A program made the translations under genes and the position numbers. From assembly GCA_003513895.1 (NCBI GenBank), contig DOSU01000071.1:17604-26733 (forward strand): DNA of 9,130 bases. The letters run 5' to 3'. Each line of letters begins with the position of its first letter. Position 1 is the first letter of the stretch. The notes beneath the pieces were generated by a model. The model had not been told where the DNA came from. It saw only the letters and a list, made by a program, of their open reading frames with translations, and made no database searches. Below, in pieces: positions 1 to 8,383 of the stretch. The stretch is from Rikenellaceae bacterium. GTDB taxonomy: Bacteria; Bacteroidota; Bacteroidia; Bacteroidales; UBA932.

Positions 1-85
1 AGCTTTCCTTGTAAAAAAAATTATACTCTCGTTCTGTGATAGTTTAATTTTATATAACTTGCAATATTCTTTATATTCTAATTAA
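1..85 (+). promoter_or_regulatory. AT-rich leader upstream of atpD, probable promoter region
   Basis: This stretch holds no gene that I can see and is strongly AT-rich, as expected for the region that drives the ATP synthase operon. The Bacteroidota housekeeping promoter has a -7 box of the form TAnnTTTG and a -33 TTTG. The nearest match to the -7 box is TAATTTTA at 45-52, but no -33 box lies at the proper distance, so no promoter can be fixed. A short direct repeat, ATATTCT, occurs at 64-70 and 73-79 just before the atpD start. There is no clear Shine-Dalgarno sequence, which is common in this phylum. The operon promoter could also lie further upstream, outside the window. Confidence 0.3.
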
Positions 86-1600
<1,515 letters not shown>

Positions 1601-1612
1601 TAATCAGTGATT

Positions 1613-1852
1613 ATGGAATTAATAATATTACAGCCCGACAAAACTATATTTAAAGGAGAAGTTGACTCAGTGAACCTCCCCGGAACAATCGGAAAGTTTT
1701 CTGTTTTAAAGGGTCACGCACCTATGATCTCTACCCTCGGACAAGGAATCGTTAAATATACAGTTTCGAAAAATGGAGATGAGTTTTCTTTGAATATTAG
1801 CGGAGGTTTTGTAAGTATTAAAAGAGACGTTGTAAAGATTTGTGCCGAATAA
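1613..1852 (+). CDS. atpC: F1 ATP synthase subunit epsilon, N-terminal domain only
   Basis: This is the epsilon subunit of the central stalk, which joins gamma to the c-ring. The 79-residue product is just the N-terminal beta-sandwich: it begins with MELIILQPDK and has the family motif LPGTIGKFSVLKGHAP at 22-37, followed by a Gly-Gly turn (SGGFV) at 63-67. E. coli epsilon is about 139 residues. The C-terminal two-helix domain, which can insert into F1 and block ATP hydrolysis, is entirely absent here, and the gene ends cleanly, so this is not a frameshift. Short epsilon subunits of this size are usual in Bacteroidota. An in-frame GTG at 1607 would add only two residues; the ATG at 1613 gives the normal family N-terminus and is preferred. 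The next gene starts 11 nt downstream. Confidence 0.93.
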   Translation: MELIILQPDKTIFKGEVDSVNLPGTIGKFSVLKGHAPMISTLGQGIVKYTVSKNGDEFSLNISGGFVSIKRDVVKICAE

Positions 1853-1863
1853 TATTTCTTATA

Positions 1864-2268
1864 ATGAAAAAATTTATACTTAAGCTCATTGTTCCATTAT
1901 TGTTTTTGTATCCTGTTGTTGGAATAGCAGTGGGTTTTGTTCTTTATTTTTATTTCCCAATGCACTATTTTCCGTTGTACCCCATTATTCCAAGTTATTT
2001 TACTGTTCTGGGTGTGATTCTCTTCCTCACCCTTTTACATTATAGTAAAAATAATCCGGAAAAGATTATCAATGCATATATGATGACGAGGGGATTTAAA
2101 TTTCTGCTCACGGCAGCTGCCATACTTTTGTTTGTATCAATGTCCGACAATTTTGAATACGAATTTTCAATAACAACAGTAGGATTTTATTTTTTCTATC
2201 TTTTTGTTGAAACATTTATATTCACCAAGTTTGAAAAAGAGAGAATAGCCAAATGCAAAAAAGAATAA
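1864..2268 (+). CDS. Small four-helix membrane protein within the ATP synthase operon; possible AtpI-like assembly factor
   Basis: I do not recognise this 134-residue protein as a named family. It is very hydrophobic, with four likely membrane segments near residues 6-30, 44-60, 78-94 and 101-121. The first is rich in aromatic residues and the last carries a buried acidic residue, Glu116, in FVETFIF. The C-terminal tail is highly charged and Lys-rich (KFEKERIAKCKKE). It sits where many bacteria place atpI, directly before atpB, and its end overlaps the atpB start by 16 nt. AtpI proteins are small membrane proteins that help assemble the c-ring, so an analogous role is a reasonable inference from position and topology only. 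A weak upstream TTG start (1840) exists inside atpC; the ATG at 1864 followed by MKKFILK is more convincing. Confidence 0.8.
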   Translation: MKKFILKLIVPLLFLYPVVGIAVGFVLYFYFPMHYFPLYPIIPSYFTVLGVILFLTLLHYSKNNPEKIINAYMMTRGFKFLLTAAAILLFVSMSDNFEYEFSITTVGFYFFYLFVETFIFTKFEKERIAKCKKE

Positions 2269-3302
2269 AAATACACTTCCTGCTTTTAATTATTTCACTT
2301 TTCTATGCGGGTAACTTGTTTGCATCCGGGGATTTTGATGTTAAAAAATTTATCTTTTCACATATAGGTGACAATTATGAATGGCATATAACCGCCATTG
2401 GGGAGAGAGAATTATCTGTTCCGCTACCTGTAATCTTAATTGACAAAGAGAACGGCATCAACGTTTTTATCTCTTCCCGGCTAAGAAAAGGAGCTTCTTA
2501 TAAAGGGTATAGTATTTCTAAGGAAGGAGAATATGCCAGGAAAATAGTTTATACTTCTGCTTCCGGAAAAGTTAGCCGGCCGATAGATTTGTCTATTACT
2601 ATGAACAGCTTTGCACTTATCGTCAACTGTTCTATTCTTCTGATTTTAATTCTCTCATTGTCCAGATGGTACAGGAAAGACAAACAACGGGCTCCAAATG
2701 GATTTGTTGGCACAATGGAGATTTTCATAATGGATATTAATGATAATGTAATTAAGAGTGCTATTGGAAAGGGATATGAAAAATATGCACCATATCTGTT
2801 AACCGTATTCTTTTTTATTCTCATTAATAACTTTATGGGGTTAATTCCCTTCTTTCCGGGAGGAGCAAATACAACCGGAAACATTGCAGTAACAATGGTT
2901 TTGGCTCTTTGTACTTTTGCTGTTATTAGTTTTTCCGGCACAAAAGAGTACTGGAAAGAGATTTTTTGGCCAAATGTTCCATCCTGGATGAAAATTCCTT
3001 TACCTCTGATGCCTGCAATTGAAATATTCGGCGTTTTTACAAAGCCCTTTGCACTCATGATTCGTCTGTTTGCCAACATTATGGCAGGTCATACTATAAT
3101 ACTTGGCCTCACATCGCTAATTTTTGTTACCGTAGCAATGGGTTCTGCCACAAATATTGGGATGTCTGTACTTTCGGTATTACTTACTGCGTTTATGCTG
3201 TTTGTAGAACTTATTGTTGCATATATACAGGCATATGTTTTCACACTCTTGTCGGCAGTTTTCATTGGGCTTTCAAGGGTTCACAAACATGCAATTAACT
3301 GA
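2253..3302 (+). CDS. atpB: Fo ATP synthase subunit a with N-terminal secretion signal and periplasmic extension
   Basis: Subunit a forms the two ion half-channels beside the c-ring. The key stator arginine is R271 in the helix motif MIRLFANIMAGH. His280 and Glu319 fall at the positions of E. coli Glu219 and His245, the swapped arrangement seen in mitochondrial a subunits, and Q326 matches E. coli Gln252. The 349-residue protein is about 80 residues longer than that of E. coli. The extra part is N-terminal: a signal-peptide-like stretch at 1-25 (positive start, hydrophobic core, small residues at 24-26), then a polar domain to about 118 before the membrane segment at 120-138. Further membrane segments lie near 180-202, 207-228, 255-292 and 303-341. 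The start at 2253 lies within the preceding gene, suggesting translational coupling. Confidence 0.97.
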   Translation: MQKRIKIHFLLLIISLFYAGNLFASGDFDVKKFIFSHIGDNYEWHITAIGERELSVPLPVILIDKENGINVFISSRLRKGASYKGYSISKEGEYARKIVYTSASGKVSRPIDLSITMNSFALIVNCSILLILILSLSRWYRKDKQRAPNGFVGTMEIFIMDINDNVIKSAIGKGYEKYAPYLLTVFFFILINNFMGLIPFFPGGANTTGNIAVTMVLALCTFAVISFSGTKEYWKEIFWPNVPSWMKIPLPLMPAIEIFGVFTKPFALMIRLFANIMAGHTIILGLTSLIFVTVAMGSATNIGMSVLSVLLTAFMLFVELIVAYIQAYVFTLLSAVFIGLSRVHKHAIN

Positions 3303-3314
3303 TTATTAGATTAA

Positions 3315-3593
<279 letters not shown>

Positions 3594-3603
3594 TCTTAAT
3601 GTT

Positions 3604-4104
3604 ATGTCACTATTAGTTCCTGAATCCGGACTATTGTTCTGGATGTGCCTGTCATTTGGAATTGTAATTTTTATTGTAGCAAAATATGGGTTCCCTGTTA
3701 TTTTGAAAAGCGTGGAGGAGCGACGAGTCTTCATTCAGAAATCTCTTGATGATGCAAACACAGCAAAAGAAATGCTTGAAAACATAAAATCCGAGAGAAA
3801 AGCGATGATTGCCAGTACAAGAGAGGAGCAAATGACTATTATCCGCGAAGCAAACAAACTTAAGAATTCAATAATTAAATCGGCAAACGACGAGGCGCGT
3901 GAACTCACAAAAAAACAGATTGAGAGTGTAAAGGTGGAAATACAAAATGAAAAGGAGATTGCAATGAGGGATATACGCAGCCAGATTGCCATTCTCTCTG
4001 TAGATATTGCAGAAAAACTTGTTCGTACCGAGCTTAAGGAAACTTCCGCCCAAACACAATTGATCAATAAGCTATTGAATGAATCTTCGGCATTTAAGTC
4101 TTAA
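3604..4104 (+). CDS. atpF: Fo ATP synthase subunit b (peripheral stalk)
   Basis: Subunit b is the outer stalk that holds F1 still against the turning rotor. The 166-residue product has one N-terminal membrane helix (about 8-28, beginning after MSLLVPESG) followed by AKYGFPVI and a long charged helix from about 36 to 145, rich in Lys, Glu, Arg and Ala, suited to form the dimeric coiled coil. The C-terminal part (VDIAEKLVRTEL) resembles the region that meets the delta subunit. An in-frame TTG at 3583 would overlap the end of atpE and add seven residues; the ATG at 3604 matches the usual start of Bacteroides-type b subunits. Only one b gene is present, so the stalk is probably a homodimer. atpH follows after 5 nt. 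Confidence 0.95.
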   Translation: MSLLVPESGLLFWMCLSFGIVIFIVAKYGFPVILKSVEERRVFIQKSLDDANTAKEMLENIKSERKAMIASTREEQMTIIREANKLKNSIIKSANDEARELTKKQIESVKVEIQNEKEIAMRDIRSQIAILSVDIAEKLVRTELKETSAQTQLINKLLNESSAFKS

Positions 4105-4109
4105 CATAA

Positions 4110-4658
4110 ATGAACAGAGGAATAATAGCTAAAAGATATGCCCGTACACTTCTCTCCTTTTCAGTTGAAAAGGGTGTTGAAGATGCCGTGTATGAAAACA
4201 TGAGCAATTTGTGCGAGAGTTATCTTGAAGTCAAAGAATTCAGAAATGCTCTTCTTACTCCAATCCTGCCGGACAGTAAAAAAACAGGATTAATAGAAAC
4301 TGCCTGCGGAGGAGCAGTATCGGATGAACTAAAACGTTTTCTTATACTCCTCCTTAAACAAAACAGAGTGTACTTGCTTCATTCCATTGCGTTTATTTTC
4401 ATAGAACTTTACAATAAATATAAAAACATGTCGATATGCAGACTCACTACTGCACAACCTGCCTCTGAGGAGGTTATAAACAATTTAAAGGTACTCGTTT
4501 CAACGAAAACCGGGGGATCAGTTAAAATCAAAAATATTGTAAATTCAAATATAATTGGCGGGTTTGTCTTTGAGATGAATTACCTGCGGCTTGATGCAAG
4601 CCTCTCCACTCAGCTTGCGACAATAAAAAGAGAACTTACATCTCAACATTCAATTTAA
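4110..4658 (+). CDS. atpH: F1 ATP synthase subunit delta
   Basis: Delta sits on top of the F1 head and links the alpha N-termini to subunit b. The 182-residue product shows the family's N-terminal helical domain, starting with the typical IAKRYARTLLSFS at 5-17 and continuing through the FLILLLKQNR helix at 77-86. The C-terminal domain ends with the recognisable IIGGFVFEMNYLRLDASL at 148-165 and a final helix TQLATIKREL. Length is normal for the family (about 177 in E. coli). The identification rests mainly on these two end motifs and the position between atpF and atpA, because delta is the least conserved F1 subunit. The gap to atpA is 26 nt and AT-rich. Confidence 0.94.
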   Translation: MNRGIIAKRYARTLLSFSVEKGVEDAVYENMSNLCESYLEVKEFRNALLTPILPDSKKTGLIETACGGAVSDELKRFLILLLKQNRVYLLHSIAFIFIELYNKYKNMSICRLTTAQPASEEVINNLKVLVSTKTGGSVKIKNIVNSNIIGGFVFEMNYLRLDASLSTQLATIKRELTSQHSI

Positions 4659-4684
4659 TTTTAATATTAAACTAAACAACATAT

Positions 4685-6256
4685 ATGTCCGAAAATATTA
4701 AGGCAAGCGAAGTATCTGATTTGCTTATGATGCAACTCAGAGAAATTGGGACAAAACTGGAATATGAAGAGGTAGGTACCGTGCTTCAGATTAGTGACGG
4801 TGTTGCCAGAATATACGGTCTATTCAATGCCGAAGCTAATGAACTTTTAAGGTTCGACAACGGGATGGAAGCAGTAGTAATGAATCTGGAAGAGGATAAT
4901 GTTGGCGTTGTATTACTTGGAGCTTCTAACCTGGTTAAAGAGGGAGACCGAGTTAAACGTACCGGAAAGATTGCATCCATTAATGTAGGAATGGGTATGC
5001 TGGGAAGGGTTATCAACCCCGTTGGAGAGCCGCTTGACGGCTTCGGTGTGATAAAAGGAGATACAATTGAAATGCCTCTTGAAAGAAAGGCCCCCGGAGT
5101 AATATTCCGGCAGCCTGTGAACCAGCCTCTTCAAACCGGGATTAAAGCAATAGATGCAATGATTCCAATTGGAAAAGGACAAAGGGAATTGATAATTGGC
5201 GACAGACAAACCGGGAAAACAACTATTGCAATAGATACAATTCTAAATCAGTTAGAAGAGTTCAAAGCAGGCAAACCAGTCTATTGTATCTATGTCGCAA
5301 TAGGACAAAAGGGTTCTACAGTCGCGTCAATAGTAAACCTGCTAAAGGAGAAAGGCGCTCTGGACTATACTATAATTGTCACTGCAACTGCCGGAGAAGC
5401 AGCAGCAATGCAATATTTCGCCCCCTTCACAGGAATGGCAATCGGAGAGTATTTCAGAGATACCGGCAGAGACTCCCTAATTGTGTTTGACGATCTTTCT
5501 AAACATGCAGTTGCATATCGGGAACTTTCGCTCATTCTAAGGCGGCCATCAGGAAGAGAAGCATATCCGGGGGATATTTTTTATCTCCATTCCAGATTAT
5601 TGGAAAGGGCAGCAAAAATTATCAACCAGGAGAATGTTGCATCTCAAATGAATGATTTACCAGAATCTTTAAAGGGAAGAGTTAAGGCAGGCGGTTCACT
5701 CACTGCGCTTCCTATCATAGAAACCCAGGCCGGAGATGTATCTGCTTATATTCCAACCAATGTTATCTCAATTACCGACGGTCAGATTTTTCTGGAAACA
5801 GGACTTTACAATCAGGGTATACGCCCAGCAATTAATGTGGGCATTTCTGTTTCAAGGGTGGGCGGCCACGCTCAGTTGAAAGCGATGAAAACAGTTGCCG
5901 GAACATTGAAAATTGATCAGGCTCAGTATCGTGAACTGGAATCCTTTACAAAATTTGGGGGAGATTTGGACAAGGTCACTGCCCGGGTCATAGACAAAGG
6001 GCAAAAGAACACCCAGCTTCTTATACAGCATGAACACATGACAATGCCTGTAGAACAACAGATTGCTGTTCTTTATTGCGGCACACACGAACTTTTGAAA
6101 GATGTCCCGCTTAAATCAATTCAAGAGTTCGAAGAGAACCTGATTGCTTCATTAAAAGGCACAGGAGTTTTTGAGAAAATTAAGAGTGGTTTGTTTGATG
6201 AAAGCATTGCCTCAGAGATTGAAAAGTGTGCATTGAATTTACATGTTAAAGGCTAA
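4685..6256 (+). CDS. atpA: F1 ATP synthase subunit alpha
   Basis: Alpha alternates with beta in the F1 hexamer, holds a non-catalytic nucleotide and supplies the arginine finger to the beta active site. The 523-residue product shows the Walker A loop GDRQTGKT at 172-179 (K178, T179), a Walker B region LIVFDDLSK with Asp269 and Asp270, the [11 protein letters not shown] motif, and the arginine finger R391 in ISVSRVGG. Compared with E. coli alpha there is a small extra stretch of about six residues after LLERAAK, in the segment with [11 protein letters not shown]. The residue before GISVSRVGG is Val (NVG) rather than the Pro of E. coli, as in mitochondrial alpha. Nothing essential is missing. 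atpG starts 9 nt downstream, preceded by a purine-rich AAGAAG that touches the ATG. Confidence 0.98.
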   Translation: MSENIKASEVSDLLMMQLREIGTKLEYEEVGTVLQISDGVARIYGLFNAEANELLRFDNGMEAVVMNLEEDNVGVVLLGASNLVKEGDRVKRTGKIASINVGMGMLGRVINPVGEPLDGFGVIKGDTIEMPLERKAPGVIFRQPVNQPLQTGIKAIDAMIPIGKGQRELIIGDRQTGKTTIAIDTILNQLEEFKAGKPVYCIYVAIGQKGSTVASIVNLLKEKGALDYTIIVTATAGEAAAMQYFAPFTGMAIGEYFRDTGRDSLIVFDDLSKHAVAYRELSLILRRPSGREAYPGDIFYLHSRLLERAAKIINQENVASQMNDLPESLKGRVKAGGSLTALPIIETQAGDVSAYIPTNVISITDGQIFLETGLYNQGIRPAINVGISVSRVGGHAQLKAMKTVAGTLKIDQAQYRELESFTKFGGDLDKVTARVIDKGQKNTQLLIQHEHMTMPVEQQIAVLYCGTHELLKDVPLKSIQEFEENLIASLKGTGVFEKIKSGLFDESIASEIEKCALNLHVKG

Positions 6257-6265
6257 AACAAGAAG

Positions 6266-7138
6266 ATGCAATCACTAAAAGAGATTAAGGGTAGAATCGC
6301 AGCAGTCCGGAGTACATTAAAAATTACTTCGGCTATGAAGATGATCTCTTCTTCGAAATTACGCCATGCCCAATATTTAATAGCCAGACTTTTACCATAT
6401 CAGAAAGCTCTGGACGAAATTTTATATGAAATGGCAATTGGCGAAGAGAATTATTATTCTCCTTTCTTTGAGAATAGAGAAGTTAAAAATGTTGGGATAA
6501 TAGCCATCTCGTCAAACACAACTTTGTGCGGTGCATTCAATTCCAATATCATAAACAAAACACAGAGTACAATTGATTATTACAAAAACCTGGGAATTGG
6601 CAATATTAAAATATATGCTTTAGGAAAAGTTCTGGCAAAACATTTTTCAAAACTGCAATATTCGGTTGAAACACTTCCACCTGAAATGATTGAAAAGCCG
6701 GGATATGAAAGTTCATTCAAGTTCGCAGATGAAATCATGAATTTGTTCCTAAAAAAAGAGTTAGACAAGGTCGACTTAATATTCAGCCATTTCAAATCAA
6801 GAGCCACTCAGGTTGTAACAACATCTCAGTTTCTGCCATATCACCCCTTCAGAGAGACATCTATAGGAGTAAAACAGAAAATTCAACCCTATAATTATAT
6901 TTTTGAGCCAAGCAAGGAAGAGATAGCTATTCATCTGATCGAACAACTGCTTAACCTCAAGATTTTTTCTGTTATTACGGACTCGTCGGCATCCGAACAC
7001 GCTGCACGTACTCTTGCCATGCAAATTGCAACGGACAATGCAGATAACTTAATTGAAGAACTTACTCTTCAATACAACAAATCGCGACAGCAGGAAATTA
7101 CAAATGAACTTTTGGATATAATGGGAGGGTTCAGGTAA
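6266..7138 (+). CDS. atpG: F1 ATP synthase subunit gamma
   Basis: Gamma is the rotating shaft: its N- and C-terminal helices form a coiled coil inside the alpha-beta hexamer. The 290-residue product has the typical N-terminal helix (LKEIKGRIAAVRSTLKITSAMKM, residues 4-26), the central LCGAFNSNI motif and the conserved C-terminal helix with SEHAARTLAMQIATDNA (243-259) and YNKSRQQEITNELLDIMGG. Length is close to that of E. coli gamma (about 287). The central domain has diverged more than the ends, as usual. This is the last gene of the operon. Its final 8 nt (7131-7138) overlap the 3' end of the convergent sulfatase maturase gene, and no strong terminator separates the two. Confidence 0.97.
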   Translation: MQSLKEIKGRIAAVRSTLKITSAMKMISSSKLRHAQYLIARLLPYQKALDEILYEMAIGEENYYSPFFENREVKNVGIIAISSNTTLCGAFNSNIINKTQSTIDYYKNLGIGNIKIYALGKVLAKHFSKLQYSVETLPPEMIEKPGYESSFKFADEIMNLFLKKELDKVDLIFSHFKSRATQVVTTSQFLPYHPFRETSIGVKQKIQPYNYIFEPSKEEIAIHLIEQLLNLKIFSVITDSSASEHAARTLAMQIATDNADNLIEELTLQYNKSRQQEITNELLDIMGGFR

Positions 7139-8381
7139 AATTTGAATTTATGTTTTTAGAAATAATCTCTAAATATGGAGAGATAAATCTAAAATAATCA
7201 GTATAACCGGGGCATAAAAAGTTGATGTTATAATCCCCATCGGTTTTCTCCACACGATGTTCCGGACATCCTCCGTTACAAAGGTTTAAATAGTCGCAAC
7301 GCTGGCATTTAACCGGCAATTTGCTCCTTTTCTCGATTCCAAAACTTGCAATTTTTGGAGAGTAGACCAGCTCTTCAAAATTTTTATTTTTAAGGTTTCC
7401 AAGATAAAAATCATTATACCCTTTGGATTTGGGCCTGTTTACAAAATGGTCGCATGTAAAAATTTCGCCATTTTGCTCCAATACCGGCACATCTCCGCAC
7501 ACAGGATTAAACTGGCAAAGTCCACTTTGCATTCCCATATAGTTTGCCAAAGCAATATCGAACAGCTGGACATAAACTCTGCCGGCATCTTCGCATTTCC
7601 ACCACTGTGCAAAAACATCTTTCATAAACTGCCCGTAGCCTTCGGCCGAAACACTCCAAGGTTCGCCCGGAGCAACGACCGGAAGAAATTGCATGAATCC
7701 CGGTTTTTCACGGGAATAATCTTCAATGTTTTTCAAAAACGCATAAACCTCAGCACCTCTTCCCTCGCTTGCACTATTCACTGTAGAGAGCGTATTGAAT
7801 TCCACTCCACACTCTATCAACATTGAAATTCCGGCCATTGTTTTATCGAACATCGATTCTCCTGCCCTGTTAACACGAAATGAGTCGTGAATGTCTTTTG
7901 GGCCGTCAATGGAAACTCCCACTAAAAAATTGTTTTGTTTGAAGAACCGGCACCAGTCCCGACTGATTAGCGTTCCGTTTGTTTGAATCGTATTGATAAT
8001 TGTTTTGGAACTGCCAGATGTAAAAAAATCCTTATCATTAGCATGATTCTGAACCAGTGCATCTTTCTGAATATCAATCGCTTTATGAAAATACTCTACA
8101 CCCGCAAGCAATGGTTCTCCGCCATGCCAGCAAAAAGAGACTTCCGGAGTATTATTCAATCTTATTGTTTCATGAATTGCTTTTCTAAGCAACTCTTCAC
8201 TCATTATCTTTAACTTCCCTGGCCTTTTATGTGCCGATTCATCGGAAGGCAAATAATAACAATAGGCACAATTCAGATTGCATTCAGCTCCAACCGGTTT
8301 AAGCATAAGAGAAAAAGGTCTCCCTGGCTTAAAGCGGTATGCTTCAATAATGTGAAGAGTATTCGAGCCCTGAGGTTTCAT
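7131..8381 (-). CDS. Anaerobic sulfatase-maturating enzyme (radical SAM, SPASM domain)
   Basis: This cytoplasmic radical SAM enzyme oxidises the active-site Cys or Ser of type I sulfatases to formylglycine without oxygen. The 416-residue protein has the CX3CX2C motif C34, C38, C41 for the SAM-binding cluster, GGEP at 87-90 and SIDGP at 157-161. The C-terminal SPASM region has Cys at 289, 295, 310, 359, 362, 368, 372 and 390. Their spacing equals that of the two auxiliary [4Fe-4S] clusters of Clostridium perfringens anSME (255, 261, 276, 317, 320, 326, 330, 348). D311, directly after C310, matches the catalytic base Asp277. The ATG at 8381 lies 2 nt after the sulfatase stop, so the genes are probably cotranscribed and coupled. 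An internal Met26 could also give a functional protein. The 3' end overlaps atpG by 8 nt. Confidence 0.94.
   Translation of the reverse strand: MKPQGSNTLHIIEAYRFKPGRPFSLMLKPVGAECNLNCAYCYYLPSDESAHKRPGKLKIMSEELLRKAIHETIRLNNTPEVSFCWHGGEPLLAGVEYFHKAIDIQKDALVQNHANDKDFFTSGSSKTIINTIQTNGTLISRDWCRFFKQNNFLVGVSIDGPKDIHDSFRVNRAGESMFDKTMAGISMLIECGVEFNTLSTVNSASEGRGAEVYAFLKNIEDYSREKPGFMQFLPVVAPGEPWSVSAEGYGQFMKDVFAQWWKCEDAGRVYVQLFDIALANYMGMQSGLCQFNPVCGDVPVLEQNGEIFTCDHFVNRPKSKGYNDFYLGNLKNKNFEELVYSPKIASFGIEKRSKLPVKCQRCDYLNLCNGGCPEHRVEKTDGDYNINFLCPGYTDYFRFISPYLEIISKNINSNFT
7154..7194. terminator. Weak nested inverted repeat just downstream of atpG
   Basis: Two arms pair perfectly: TTTTAGA at 7154-7160 with TCTAAAA at 7188-7194, and inside them ATCTCT at 7165-7170 with AGAGAT at 7179-7184, leaving an 8-nt loop. 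The two stems are separated by an unpaired AATA/AAA internal loop. It begins 15 nt after the atpG stop, so it could slow or end transcription of the operon. It is AU-rich and has no T-run following it on either strand, and it lies inside the coding sequence of the convergent maturase, so it is at best a weak terminator and may be chance. Confidence 0.22.
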
Positions 8382-8383
8382 TA

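Noticed and set aside
2549..3079. Open frame of 176 codons on the minus strand inside atpB
   Set aside because: It lies fully antisense to the conserved atpB coding sequence, shows no recognisable motif and looks like a by-product of the codon use of the real gene.
5284..5490. Short plus-strand frame within atpA in another reading frame
   Set aside because: The atpA frame is intact across this region with all expected motifs, so there is no frameshift or nested gene to explain.
5837..5870. Val in place of Pro before GISVSRVGG in AtpA as a possible defect
   Set aside because: The same NVG form occurs in mitochondrial alpha subunits, and the arginine finger R391 is intact.
7446..7826. Open frame of 126 codons on the plus strand inside the maturase gene
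   Set aside because: It is antisense to a gene with a perfect anSME cysteine pattern, and its translation shows no family features.
7131..8381. Radical SAM/SPASM protein as a peptide (RiPP) maturase
   Set aside because: The eight C-terminal cysteines and the Asp after the third one match anSME spacing exactly, and the adjacent gene is a sulfatase; no small precursor peptide gene is seen.
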